A stretch of 64,000 nt of DNA, from positions 248,001-312,000 of the forward strand of contig CAWIMX010000002.1 of assembly GCA_963837345.1 (NCBI GenBank), written 5' to 3'. Position 1 is the stretch's first letter, and each line of letters begins with the position of its first letter. The notes below the pieces were generated by a model, which was not told the DNA's origin, ran no database searches, and worked only from the letters and a program-made list of their open reading frames with translations. A program made the translations under genes and the position numbers. This document shows positions 53,528 through 63,668 of the stretch, one piece after another. The DNA comes from CAWIMX01 sp963837345. Its GTDB lineage: Bacteria; Acidobacteriota; Vicinamibacteria; Vicinamibacterales; CAVVIG01.

Positions 53528-54553
53528 TCAGGCGTCCTGCAGTTCCCGGAGCACAGGGTGAGCACCTTTGGAACCTTCGGAACCCTTGGAGCTCACGAAT
53601 TCCACGATGCGCGCTTCCGCCCAGTAGCCGTCGAACCCGCCGGCGGCCGGGCCGACGAAGCCGCAGTGGCCGCCGTGCGGGAAGATCTCGACGCGCAGAT
53701 GCGGGTTGCCGGCGACCGCCGGCGCGCGGAACGGGCCGGGAGGCACGAAAGGGTCGTCCTCCGCGGTGATCACGAGCGCCGGCACCCGCACGCGGTCGAT
53801 CACGCGCATGGCGCTCGCGCGGTGATAGTAGTCCTCGGCGCCGGCGAAGCCGAAGTGCGGCGCCGTGTACACCTCGTCGAACTCGCGGACGGTCTTCACG
53901 CGGTCGAGGCCGCTGATGTCGTAGCGGCCGGGCCAGCAGCGCGCCTTCCGCCGCATCCGCCGCTTGAGATCCTTGACGAAATTCCATTGGTACAGCCGGT
54001 TGGCGGGCCGCTCGAGCGCGCTCACGCACGGACTGATCTCGAGAATGGGCGAGACCGCCGCGACCGCGACGAGCGAAGGCGGAGGCGTTTCGCCGTACTC
54101 GCCTGCGAGCTTCAGCGCGAGATTGCCGCCGAGCGAATAGCCGGCGACCGCGATCCTCTCGATGCCGTCGACCGTCGTCAGTTCATCGATGAGATGCGCG
54201 GCGTCGGCCGTGAGACCGGAATGGAACAGGCCCGCCGACAGGCGCTCGGTATCGCCGCAGTTCCGCTGGTTCAGCCGGACGATGTTGAAGCCGCGGTCGA
54301 AGGCTTTCGCGGCGATGCCTTTCATGTAATGCGCATCGCTCGATCCGTTGAGGCCGTGCAGGAGCACGAGCGTCGGGTGGCGCCACCGCGGCTCCTGCCA
54401 GTGGCACTGGGCGAGGACGCGCGCGTCTGCGGCGACATCGAAGTAGCGGAGCGTCGGCGCCGGCAGCCTGGGAAAATAGCGCGGGTTGCCCCAGCTGTAG
54501 AGCGTCATGAGGTGGCCGCTTCGAAGCGAGGGCCGCGGCTCGAAGGGCTGCAT
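53528..54553 (-). CDS. YheT/ABHD1-3-family alpha/beta hydrolase with repeat-coded tail
   Basis: This 341-residue hydrolase has the nucleophile motif GYSLGGN (VAGYSLGGNLALKLAGEYG), the oxyanion region LVLLHGLNGSSDAHYM, an acid in ITAEDDPFVPP and the catalytic histidine in FPHGGHCGFVG, which fits the YheT type that hydrolyses esters of unknown nature. The last 20 residues (SSKGSEGSKGAHPVLRELQDA without the final residue) are coded by the neighbouring repeat and are not part of the fold. The start ATG at 54553 shares a base with the DinB stop (TAATG). Confidence 0.88.
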   Translation of the reverse strand: MQPFEPRPSLRSGHLMTLYSWGNPRYFPRLPAPTLRYFDVAADARVLAQCHWQEPRWRHPTLVLLHGLNGSSDAHYMKGIAAKAFDRGFNIVRLNQRNCGDTERLSAGLFHSGLTADAAHLIDELTTVDGIERIAVAGYSLGGNLALKLAGEYGETPPPSLVAVAAVSPILEISPCVSALERPANRLYQWNFVKDLKRRMRRKARCWPGRYDISGLDRVKTVREFDEVYTAPHFGFAGAEDYYHRASAMRVIDRVRVPALVITAEDDPFVPPGPFRAPAVAGNPHLRVEIFPHGGHCGFVGPAAGGFDGYWAEARIVEFVSSKGSEGSKGAHPVLRELQDA

Positions 54554-55056
54554 TACAATGCGCCTTGGCCTTCGTCGGCCGACGCGCCGTACATCGCCGG
54601 GACGGGAATGTCGTTCAGCCGGAGGTAGACGCTCAACTGACCTCGATGGTGGATCAGGTGGTTGAGCACGAAGGTGCGGAAGGCGGCGAGCCGCGGCACC
54701 ACGAACACCTCCTGGCCGTTGCGCCTGAGCGTCCAGGGCGCCACGAGCTCCGCATCGGTCCGGTCGAGCCAGCGGCGCGCGGTCGCGGTGGCCTCGTCGA
54801 ACGCCGCGAGGATCTCGGCCTGCGACGTGCGCTCCGCCGCGTGGGGTCCGGCCCCGGCCAGGTCGAACGACGTCTGGTTCAGGATCGGGTCCGCCCAGCG
54901 CGGCAGGTTCGACAGGTGCGTGCACAAGCCTCCCATCGACATCGAACGCGCATGCGGCTTCCACGACAGGCGATCGTCGGGAATGCGCGCCAGCAGCCGC
55001 CGCGTGGTGCCGATCTCATGGTCGTATTCGCTCAGGATGGCGTCCTTCAGGGCCAT
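54553..55056 (-). CDS. DinB-family four-helix protein
   Basis: This 167-residue protein has the DinB/YfiT fold: metal histidines in SEYDHEIGTTRRLLA and in NHLIHHRGQLSVYLRL. The family includes thiol-dependent enzymes such as bacillithiol or mycothiol transferases. The start ATG at 55056 lies seven bases after a TAGACT -10 on the minus strand (55069-55064). The ATG overlaps the ATG of the divergent acylase in the palindrome CATG. Confidence 0.85.
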   Translation of the reverse strand: MALKDAILSEYDHEIGTTRRLLARIPDDRLSWKPHARSMSMGGLCTHLSNLPRWADPILNQTSFDLAGAGPHAAERTSQAEILAAFDEATATARRWLDRTDAELVAPWTLRRNGQEVFVVPRLAAFRTFVLNHLIHHRGQLSVYLRLNDIPVPAMYGASADEGQGAL

Positions 55057-57427
55057 GCTTCGTAGTCTAGCTGGTTCGACCGCGCTCGTGGGCGTCCTCG
55101 CCGTCGCCTGTGCGCCGGCGGCCCCGGAGGGCCCCCCGCGAGCGACGTTGCCCGAGACGTCCGGCACGCTCGCCGTCGCCGGCCTCGCCGCGCCCGTCCG
55201 CGTCGTTCGCGACCGATCGGGCGTGCCCCATATCTACGCCGAGAGCGAGCACGATCTCTTCTTCGCGCAGGGATTCGTGCAGGCGCAGGATCGCCTGTTC
55301 CAGATGGATCTGTGGCGCCGCGCCGCCAACGGACTCCTGGCCGGCGTGCTCGGCGCCAATTTCGCCGAGCGCGACGCGATGACCCGGCAGATGCAGCCGA
55401 CGGCGCTCGTCGATCACGACGGCGAGGCCGACTGGGCGGTCCTCGGTCCGGAGACGCGCCGCATCGCCGAGGCGTTCGTCGCCGGCGTCAACGCGTGGGT
55501 GGGGCGATCGCTGGCGGCGCCGCCCGAGGAATTCCGGCTGGCGGGCTGGGCGCCGGCGTTCTGGAGGCCGGAAGATCTGTTGACCCGGACCGACGCCTTT
55601 CGCGCCGCTTCCAACGCCCGGGCGGAGGTCCTGCGGGCGAACATCGTGGCCGCGGCGGGGGCGGCGCGGGCCGCGGCGTGGATGCCGCTCGACCCGCCGG
55701 TGCCGCTCGTCGTGCCCGCCGGCCTCGATCCATCGGTCGTCTCGTACCGGATCGGCGACACCCTGCGATCGGTCGGGACGCCGCCGTTCTTCCTCAGTCT
55801 GGCCGCGCCATTCGAGCCGGCGGCTTCGAACGCCTGGGCGGTGAACGGATCGCGATCGGCCAGCGGCCGGCCGCTTCTCGCCAGCGATCCGCACCGCGCC
55901 TTTCTCAATCCGTCCGCGTGGTATCTGGTACACCTGCACGCGCCCGGCTGGAACGTGATTGGCGCCACCGAGCCCTGGGCGCCTGGCGTCGCGGTCGGCC
56001 ACAACGAGCGCGTGGCGTGGGGCATCGCGGCGTTCGATGCCGACGTGCAGGACCTCTATGTGGAACGGGTGAATCCCGACAACCCGTTGCAGGTGCAGAC
56101 CCCGAACGGCTGGACCGACGTCAGGCGCGTCCCGGGCGTGGTGCCGGTCAAGGGTCGTATCGAGCCGTTCCGGTTCGACCACGACGTGACGCCGCACGGC
56201 ATCGTGGTGGCGACCGATCGGGACCGCCACCTGGAATTCGCATTGCGCTGGGCGGGCATCGAGCCGGGCGCGGCGCCGGTGCTGGCGTCGCTCGGGATCG
56301 ATCGGGCGGCGTCCGCGGAGGAGTTTCGACAGCGCCTTGCCGCGTGGAAGACACCGGCGCGGACCTTTGTCGTCGCCGACGTCGGCGGCCATGTCGGCCT
56401 CCAGGCGGCCGGGCTGGTGCCCATCCGGCGGAATTGGACCGGCGTCCTGCCGGTGCCTGGCTGGACCGGGAGGTTCGAGTGGTCGGGCTGGCACACGCTC
56501 GACGAACTGCCGCATGCACACGATCCGGACACGGGCCTGGTCTTCAACGCGAACGAGCGCCCGCCGTCGGTCACGGCCCGCTCGGCCATCGGCTTCGAAT
56601 GGCCGGATCCGGCGCGTGCGAACCGGCTGGGCGAGCGCCTTGCGGCGGCGAGTGCATTCTCGCGCGACGACTTCGCGGCGCTGCAGCACGACGTGGCCGC
56701 CTGGAATGCCGGCCGGCTGCTGCCGCTCGTGGAGCGTCTTCAGGCCGGCGATCCGGCGGTCGAGCGGGCGCGCCGAATGCTGGCGGCCTGGGACCGCCGC
56801 GTGACGGCCGATTCGGCGGCCGCCACGCTGTATGTCGCCTGGGAGCATGCCCTGGCCCGCCGGTTGATCGCGCCGCTCCTCAGCCGCGCACTCGCCGACT
56901 CATGGCTGAGTCTGGTCGGCTCGTCCGGCAACGTGCTGGTGCCGGCGCTGACGCAGCCGACCGCGGCGTGGTTCGGGAACAAGCCGGCGGCCGGCCGCGA
57001 CGCGCTGCTGCTCGAGGCGCTCGCAACCGCCGTCGACGAGGTGGCGTCGGCTGCCGGCGGAACCCCTGAGGCCGACACGTGGGGACGAAGGCATGTCGTG
57101 ACGTTCGAACATCCGCTGGCGCTGACGCCGGAGGCGCGTGAGCACTTCAACGTGGGACCCTTCCCGCTCGGCGGCTACGCCAACACTGTGATGGCGTCGG
57201 GCGGCAGCGGCCTGGCGGCCGAATGGGGGCCGTCGTTCCGTCAGGTGATCGACGTCGGCGACTGGGATCGATCGCTCGTCTCGAATGCGCCCGGCCAGTC
57301 GGAGTGGCCCGCAAGCCCGCATTTCAAGGATCAGGCGGGGCCGTGGGCGGCGGGCGGGTATCTGCCCCTGCCGTTCACCGACGCAGCCGTCGCGTCGGCC
57401 GCGGCAGATGTCCTGATGCTCCGATAG
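55055..57427 (+). CDS. Penicillin acylase family N-terminal nucleophile hydrolase
   Basis: This 790-residue precursor has a lipoprotein signal (VLAVAC near residue 18). An alpha part follows (VRVVRDRSGVPHIYAESEHD), then the autocleavage site before Ser258 in AASNAWAVNGSRSASGRPLL; this serine becomes the N-terminal nucleophile of the beta chain. Later Asn and His/Arg residues (VGHNERVAWG, FNANERPPSV) fit the family. Members split amides such as penicillin G or acyl-homoserine lactones; the acyl group cannot be told here. The start ATG is in the same CATG as the DinB start. No TATA-like element is clear on this strand. Confidence 0.9.
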   Translation: MLRSLAGSTALVGVLAVACAPAAPEGPPRATLPETSGTLAVAGLAAPVRVVRDRSGVPHIYAESEHDLFFAQGFVQAQDRLFQMDLWRRAANGLLAGVLGANFAERDAMTRQMQPTALVDHDGEADWAVLGPETRRIAEAFVAGVNAWVGRSLAAPPEEFRLAGWAPAFWRPEDLLTRTDAFRAASNARAEVLRANIVAAAGAARAAAWMPLDPPVPLVVPAGLDPSVVSYRIGDTLRSVGTPPFFLSLAAPFEPAASNAWAVNGSRSASGRPLLASDPHRAFLNPSAWYLVHLHAPGWNVIGATEPWAPGVAVGHNERVAWGIAAFDADVQDLYVERVNPDNPLQVQTPNGWTDVRRVPGVVPVKGRIEPFRFDHDVTPHGIVVATDRDRHLEFALRWAGIEPGAAPVLASLGIDRAASAEEFRQRLAAWKTPARTFVVADVGGHVGLQAAGLVPIRRNWTGVLPVPGWTGRFEWSGWHTLDELPHAHDPDTGLVFNANERPPSVTARSAIGFEWPDPARANRLGERLAAASAFSRDDFAALQHDVAAWNAGRLLPLVERLQAGDPAVERARRMLAAWDRRVTADSAAATLYVAWEHALARRLIAPLLSRALADSWLSLVGSSGNVLVPALTQPTAAWFGNKPAAGRDALLLEALATAVDEVASAAGGTPEADTWGRRHVVTFEHPLALTPEAREHFNVGPFPLGGYANTVMASGGSGLAAEWGPSFRQVIDVGDWDRSLVSNAPGQSEWPASPHFKDQAGPWAAGGYLPLPFTDAAVASAAADVLMLR

Positions 57428-57454
57428 GGGGCGACCTGACGATGGGACGAGGGC

Positions 57455-58438
57455 TCACCGACCAGCGACCGTCGACTGCCGACTGTCGACCAAGTGGCAG
57501 TGATAGCACCCGAAGGCCAGGTGCTCGCGGTTGTACTCGTAGGGCTGCGTGAAGTCGTAGGCGGGCCGGTGAAGGAGCCGGGCCATCCCGGGGAGCACGC
57601 GCTCGCGCATATAGCGGGCGCGTCCGAGCTTCTCTTCGACGGCGTTGTAGCCGTAGATCGCGTTCCGCGTCTGGGAGTCCATCGTGCCGTACTGCTCCCA
57701 GCCGCCGTCCACGACCGCCGGCTGCGGCAGCGCGGCGACGCCGGGCATCCGCCACCCGCGCGCCTCGGCGTTCGGTCCGTGGCAGGTCTCGCAGGTGACG
57801 CGATCGGTGCCGCCGACGATCGGGCCGAGGGTGGCGCGCGCCCACGGCATCACGTCGGCCTGCATGAACTGTTCGATCTCGGCGCGGCTGCGCTTGCGCC
57901 CGTTGGGCGCGATCGGGTCGTCGGGCGAGTAGGCGATCGTCGCGGCTCGGCCATGGAGCGTGAGGGCAATCGCGAACACCGACACGAGCACCGTCACCAG
58001 CCCCGCCAGCGCCAGGCCGGGGCCGGGCGCGCGGTTGGGCGTCCAGGCGAGGGCGGCCCGCACGTCGGCTTCGCTCAGGGTCTGCCGGGCGTCGCCGGCC
58101 AGGAGATCGAGCAGGGCGGCGAGCTCGGTGCCCCGGCGCACCAATCGCAGGCGGAAGCAGTCCGGGCTGCGCCGGCGCTGGATGACGAGCGTGGAGGTGC
58201 CGAGCAGCCGGTCGAGCCGGGATTCCACGCGCACCACGTCCCCGATGTCCTGCAGCAGCAGATCGTCGGACGCGCCGCGGCCGGCGGCCGTGAGGCGGAC
58301 GTCGGTGAGGGTGTACGACGCGAACGGATCGCGGTGAGCCAGGCGCGCCACCAGGCCGGGCCGTCCGCTCCAGAGGCGCCGCTCCCAGGCGGGCTCGAAG
58401 GGCGCGCGCTCGTCCAGGCGTTCCCGCTCGTCGGCCAT
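57455..58438 (-). CDS. Membrane protein with PH-like domain and di-heme cytochrome c domain
   Basis: This 327-residue protein has an N-terminal bacterial-PH-like domain (residues 15-125: LWSGRPGLVARLAHRDPFASY, RVESRLDRLLGTSTLVIQ), one membrane helix at about residues 145-170, and a C-terminal part with two heme-c sites, CETCH (near 222) and CYHCH (near 312). The first part faces the cytoplasm and the hemes the outside. I know of no such joined protein. The last residues (DSRQSTVAGR) come from a 7-bp repeat at the gene end. The ATG at 58438 lies six bases after CACAAT on the minus strand. Confidence 0.75.
   Translation of the reverse strand: MADERERLDERAPFEPAWERRLWSGRPGLVARLAHRDPFASYTLTDVRLTAAGRGASDDLLLQDIGDVVRVESRLDRLLGTSTLVIQRRRSPDCFRLRLVRRGTELAALLDLLAGDARQTLSEADVRAALAWTPNRAPGPGLALAGLVTVLVSVFAIALTLHGRAATIAYSPDDPIAPNGRKRSRAEIEQFMQADVMPWARATLGPIVGGTDRVTCETCHGPNAEARGWRMPGVAALPQPAVVDGGWEQYGTMDSQTRNAIYGYNAVEEKLGRARYMRERVLPGMARLLHRPAYDFTQPYEYNREHLAFGCYHCHLVDSRQSTVAGR
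57466..57493. repeat. Four 7-bp tandem units of CGACTGC type
   Basis: CGACCGT, CGACTGC, CGACTGT and CGACCAA follow one another. They code the last residues of the cytochrome gene on the minus strand and lie 38 bases after the acylase stop. GTCGAC occurs twice, so a hairpin is possible. Confidence 0.55.
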
Positions 58439-58457
58439 GCCTCTATTGTGCTGCAAG

Positions 58458-58463
58458 TACAAT
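58458..58463 (+). promoter_or_regulatory. -10 element of a probable leaderless promoter for yvcK
   Basis: TACAAT ends seven bases before the ATG at 58471. On the other strand CACAAT (58450-58445) lies six bases before the cytochrome start, so two back-to-back leaderless promoters share this 32-base gap. Confidence 0.45.
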
Positions 58464-58470
58464 ACCCGCG

Positions 58471-59439
58471 ATGCGGATGCGCCAATTGAACGTCGGCTGC
58501 TTCGGGGGCGGCACGGGTCTGCCGAGCCTGCTCGGCGGCCTGAAGAGCAACCCCTGGCTGCAGATCCATGCGGTCGTCACGATGTTCGACAGCGGCGGCA
58601 GCTCCGGCCAGCTTCGCGACGAGCTCGGCGTGCTGCCGCCCGGCGACGTGCTCAAGTGCGCGCTGGCTCTCTCCCGCAACGCGCGCGAGGCGCGGCGCGT
58701 GCTGCTGGCGCGGCTGCCCACGCTCGAGCACGCGCGGCTCGGCGGCCACACCGGCGGCAACCTGCTGCTGTCGATGATGCAGCGCTACAGCGGGGATTTC
58801 CTGGATGCGGTCGACGGCCTGCGCGCGCTGCTCGGCTGCCGGGGCCGCGTGTGGCCGGTCAGCGTGCAGCAGGCCTCGGTCTGCGCCGAGTACGAGGATG
58901 GCTCGGAGACGCGTGGGGAAGTGGAGGTGGACGCCGGCCAGTCGTCGGGCGGCCTGGTGCGCCGCATCTGGCTGGAGCCCGAAGTGTCGATCCATCCGGC
59001 GGTGGCGGAGGCGATTTCGACGTTCGATGCGGCGATCATCGGGCCCGGCAGTTTCTACACGAGCCTGATGCCGATCTTCCTCGTCCGGGGCGTGGCCGAC
59101 GCGATCAAGAAGGTGAAGGGGCCGGTGATCCTGATCGCCAACCTGCTCACCGAAGGCCGCGGCATGGCCGGGTTCACCGCCGCCAACGAGGTGGCGCGCC
59201 TCGAGGACGCCATCGGCCGGCCGGTGGACGTCGTCGTCACGAACCTGGAGTGGCCGCCCGAGTCGGTGCTGGCGCGGTATGCGCTGGAGCACAAGGCGCC
59301 GCTGCCCGAGGGCGAGCTGCCGCGGCATGCCGAGATCGTGAGCGGGGAATTCTGGACGGGCGATATCGCCCGCCACGATCGCCTGCGGCTGGCGTACACC
59401 GTGTGGAGCATCCTGTCGCGGCGGCTGCTGGCCGACTGA
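58471..59439 (+). CDS. yvcK: YvcK/CofD-like gluconeogenesis factor
   Basis: This 322-residue protein has the YvcK family marks GCFGGGTGLPSLLGGL, MFDSGGSSGQLRDELG, PPGDVLKCALAL, GGHTGGNLLL, IIGPGSFYTSLMPIFLV and TNLEWPP. YvcK binds UDP-sugars and is needed for growth on gluconeogenic carbon and for cell shape in Gram-positive bacteria; its relative CofD makes coenzyme F420, but the F420-specific residues cannot be judged by eye. The length is normal. No rapZ gene is next to it, unlike in Firmicutes. Confidence 0.92.
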   Translation: MRMRQLNVGCFGGGTGLPSLLGGLKSNPWLQIHAVVTMFDSGGSSGQLRDELGVLPPGDVLKCALALSRNAREARRVLLARLPTLEHARLGGHTGGNLLLSMMQRYSGDFLDAVDGLRALLGCRGRVWPVSVQQASVCAEYEDGSETRGEVEVDAGQSSGGLVRRIWLEPEVSIHPAVAEAISTFDAAIIGPGSFYTSLMPIFLVRGVADAIKKVKGPVILIANLLTEGRGMAGFTAANEVARLEDAIGRPVDVVVTNLEWPPESVLARYALEHKAPLPEGELPRHAEIVSGEFWTGDIARHDRLRLAYTVWSILSRRLLAD

Positions 59440-59449
59440 GCGTTGTTGG

Positions 59450-59507
59450 CCACGGAGGCACGGCGAAGGCAGGAAGAAGAACCACAGGGGCACGGAGACA
59501 CGGGAGG
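59450..59507 (+). repeat. CACGGAGGCACGG-type intergenic repeat
   Basis: CCACGGAGGCACGG (59450-59463) and, after a 21-base gap, CCACAGGGGCACGGAGACAC (59483-59502, roughly) are versions of one short repeat seen in many Acidobacteria and Planctomycetes genomes between genes. It follows the yvcK stop by about 10 bases. I see no start codon or fold that would make it a gene. Confidence 0.55.
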
Positions 59508-59520
59508 GAGACTGTTCCCC

Positions 59521-59694
59521 GTGCAATGGACATCCGTCTGCGCCGACGGGACGGCGCTCGAATGCACCACGACGACAGAGCGGGAGTTGGGGACGAACCT
59601 CGTGACGGCCGTCGTCGACGCGCTCAGCCGCCGGACGGAGTACACCTACGACACTGGCGGGCGCGTGCTCACGGAGACGCGGCTGGCGGACATG
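59521..59694 (+). pseudogene. Fragment of an RHS/YD-repeat protein
   Basis: About 58 residues remain, with one clear YD repeat: VDALSRRTEYTYDTGGRVLT. Whole RHS proteins exceed 1000 residues and have many such repeats, so this is a relic, perhaps a displaced C-terminal cassette. The frame continues to 59871 without recognisable sequence. Nothing else is visible in the rest of the gap up to 59929. Confidence 0.5.
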
Positions 59695-59929
59695 TCACCC
59701 CGCGATCACGACGTGTGCGGGTACGGCCTGCACGTGGTCCGTTTTCAGCTTCGCCGGCACGCCACGGTCCGTCCGGATGGCGATGGCGACTCCCAGCGGA
59801 TGAAGTCTGCAATGCAAACACTCATCAGTGACGAGGCTCGTCCCCTGCGTCGAGCCCGCCAGGAAACGTAGCCTGGCCGGAAGCGGGGTGAAGGAAATGG
59901 GCGACCCGTTTTGGCGCCGGTGCGCGCCT

Positions 59930-60694
59930 CTAACGTTTCTTCGCTCGTGGGCGTGACGATCTGGCGACGTTGCGCGTCTTGCCGGCCTTCCCGGCGGCGC
60001 CGGCGCTCCGCTCCGCCTTGATCTTCGCCGCCCGCTCGATGATGCCGGCCAGCAGTCGGCCCGTCTCGCCCGTCTTCACCGGCCGGTTCGTCGTCCAGAT
60101 CGCGGGATTGTCTGCGGCCAGAATCTCGTCGAGGTCGAATTCGCTCTTCACGCTCTTCGGCGCGAACTCGGTGATGTCGACCGGGCCGGACCAGTCGTCG
60201 CGATGCTTGATCAGCAGCCACGACCGCGACGGCCCCGATCCGCTGGCGCGCGCCCCCGGATAGCGTCCGCTCGTCCGCACGAGCACCCACGATCCCTTCA
60301 GCTTGTAGCCGTCCAGCGTGAACTTCAGGTCGCCCTTCGCCAGCGCCGCGTCCACATCGTCGACTTCCGGCGTCCACGTGCCGCGATCCCACAACATCAC
60401 GATGCCGGCGCCGTACCCCTCGGGGATCACGCCTTCGAATTCGCCGTACTCGATGGGGTGATCCTCGACGTGCATGGCGAGCCGCTTGTCGGTGGGATTG
60501 AGCGACGGTCCTTTCGGCACGGCCCACGAGAGCAGCACGCCGCGGTGCTCGAGCCGCAGGTCGTAGTGCAGGTGGCTCGCCAGGTGCTTCTGCACGCAGA
60601 AGAAGAGCGTGGGCCCCTTCCTCTTCGGCGCCCTGCCCGAGGGCTCCGGACTCTTCGTGAAGTCGCGCTTGCGGCGGTATTCGTCGAGGGCCAT
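59930..60694 (-). CDS. Stand-alone LigD-type 3'-phosphoesterase
   Basis: This 254-residue protein matches the phosphoesterase domain of bacterial DNA ligase D. Its motifs are HLASHLHYDLRLEHRGVLLS, with the catalytic His and Asp, HVEDHPIEYGEFEGVIPEG and MLWDRGTWTPE. The enzyme trims 3' ends in non-homologous end joining. There is no ligase or polymerase domain and no Ku gene in the window. The tail is very basic (ARSSRPRAKKR), so it probably binds DNA on its own. The start is the ATG at 60694. Confidence 0.9.
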   Translation of the reverse strand: MALDEYRRKRDFTKSPEPSGRAPKRKGPTLFFCVQKHLASHLHYDLRLEHRGVLLSWAVPKGPSLNPTDKRLAMHVEDHPIEYGEFEGVIPEGYGAGIVMLWDRGTWTPEVDDVDAALAKGDLKFTLDGYKLKGSWVLVRTSGRYPGARASGSGPSRSWLLIKHRDDWSGPVDITEFAPKSVKSEFDLDEILAADNPAIWTTNRPVKTGETGRLLAGIIERAAKIKAERSAGAAGKAGKTRNVARSSRPRAKKR

Positions 60695-60703
60695 CGGCTG
60701 ACG

Positions 60704-62194
<1,491 letters not shown>

Positions 62195-62255
62195 GCCGCG
62201 AGTCTAGCAGAACCGCCTGCGGCGCCGCCCGGCGCGACCATGACAGAATGATCGG

Positions 62256-63662
62256 ATGCGTGCGCTGCTCATTGCCACCTACGAGCTCGGTCGGCAGCCG
62301 TTCGGTCTGGCCTCGCCGGCCGCCTGGCTTCGCGCGCGCGGCTGGCAGGTGGCCTGTGCCGACCTCTCGAAAGAGCGCCTCGACGACGGGATCGTGGCGG
62401 AGGCCGACCTGGTCGGCTTTCACCTGCAGATGCACACGGCCACACGGCTCGCCGGTCCGGTGATCGAACGCATTCGCGCGTGCCGGCCCACGGCACGGCT
62501 GTGCGCGTACGGGTTGTACGCGCCGCTGAATGCCGACTGGCTCAGGACGCTCGGCGTGGACGAGATCTTCGGCGGCGAGTTCGAGGGCGATCTCGCCGCG
62601 CTGGCCGATCGGCTCGCCTCGCCGAACGGCTCGGGCGTCGCCGGGCCGGACGCTCCGCGCTCGGGCAACGGCCGGGGCGACCCTGGAGTGCCGCGCCTCA
62701 CCTTTCTCGTGCCGGATCGCAGCGCCCTGCCGCCGCTCGAGCGATATGCCACCCTCGTGATGCCGGACGGACGACGAAAGGTCGTGGGCTCGACGGAAGC
62801 CAGCCGCGGGTGCCGTCACCTCTGCCGGCATTGTCCCGTCGTGCCCGTCTACGCAGGCCAGTTCCGCATCGTCCCGCCCGACGTGGTGGTGGCCGACGTC
62901 GCCAATCAGGTGGCCGCCGGCGCGGCGCACATCACGTTCGGCGACCCGGACTTCTTCAACGGGCCGACGCACGCGATGCGCGTGGTCGACGCGCTGCACG
63001 GTCGGTTTCCCGGCGTCACCTACGACGTCACGATCAAGATCGAGCACCTGCTCGGGCATCGCGACCTCCTGCCCCGACTGCGCGCCACGGGCTGCCTCTT
63101 CGTGACGAGCGCCGTCGAGTCGGTGGACGATCGCGTCCTGGCGCTGCTCGAGAAGGGCCACACGCGGGCCGACTTTGTGGCCGCCGTGGGCGCGTGCCGG
63201 CAGGCCGGGGTCACGCTCGTCCCGACCTTCGTGGCGTTCCACCCGTGGCTCACGCTCGACGGCTATTGCGACCTGCTCGACACGATCGCAGCCCTCGATC
63301 TGGTGGATCGCGTCGCGCCCATTCAGCTCGCGATTCGCCTGCTCGTGCCCGAAGGGTCGAGGCTGCTCGCGGTCGAGGAGCTCGCGACGGTTCTCGACGA
63401 CTACGATCCGGCGACGCTCGCGTATCCCTGGGCCCATCCCGACGCGCGCGTCGACGCGCTCCATGGGGAGGTGACCGAGCTCGTGGGCGCGAGCACGGCC
63501 GCGGATCGCCGCGACGTGTTCGCCCGCGTGCACGCGCTGGCCTACCGACGCGCAGGCCGCACGGGCCGTCCGCCGATCGCCGCCGGTCGCGAGCCGCCGG
63601 TGCCGTACGTCAACGAGCCGTGGTACTGCTGCGCGGAGCCGACGGAGCTGAGAATCGTCTAG
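62256..63662 (+). CDS. CCAEP-tail radical SAM protein
   Basis: This 468-residue protein has a B12-binding-like Rossmann N-terminus (residues 1-115) and a radical SAM domain with the cluster motif CxxxCxxC at Cys186, Cys190 and Cys193 (SRGCRHLCRHCPV). It ends in PWYCCAEPTELRIV. That tail marks the family named CUAEP/CCAEP-tail radical SAM (seleno)protein; in selenium users the first Cys is selenocysteine, here it is Cys. The reaction is not known. An ATP-grasp-like gene follows 6 bases downstream, so a two-enzyme pathway for a peptide or amino-acid product is likely. The start ATG follows CAGAAT by six bases. Confidence 0.9.
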   Translation: MRALLIATYELGRQPFGLASPAAWLRARGWQVACADLSKERLDDGIVAEADLVGFHLQMHTATRLAGPVIERIRACRPTARLCAYGLYAPLNADWLRTLGVDEIFGGEFEGDLAALADRLASPNGSGVAGPDAPRSGNGRGDPGVPRLTFLVPDRSALPPLERYATLVMPDGRRKVVGSTEASRGCRHLCRHCPVVPVYAGQFRIVPPDVVVADVANQVAAGAAHITFGDPDFFNGPTHAMRVVDALHGRFPGVTYDVTIKIEHLLGHRDLLPRLRATGCLFVTSAVESVDDRVLALLEKGHTRADFVAAVGACRQAGVTLVPTFVAFHPWLTLDGYCDLLDTIAALDLVDRVAPIQLAIRLLVPEGSRLLAVEELATVLDDYDPATLAYPWAHPDARVDALHGEVTELVGASTAADRRDVFARVHALAYRRAGRTGRPPIAAGREPPVPYVNEPWYCCAEPTELRIV

Positions 63663-63668
63663 TCACGT

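Noticed and set aside
59443..59871. 142-codon gene after yvcK
   Set aside because: The first part is the CACGGAGGCACGG repeat, the middle is one YD repeat, and the end is unrelated; it does not look like a functional protein.
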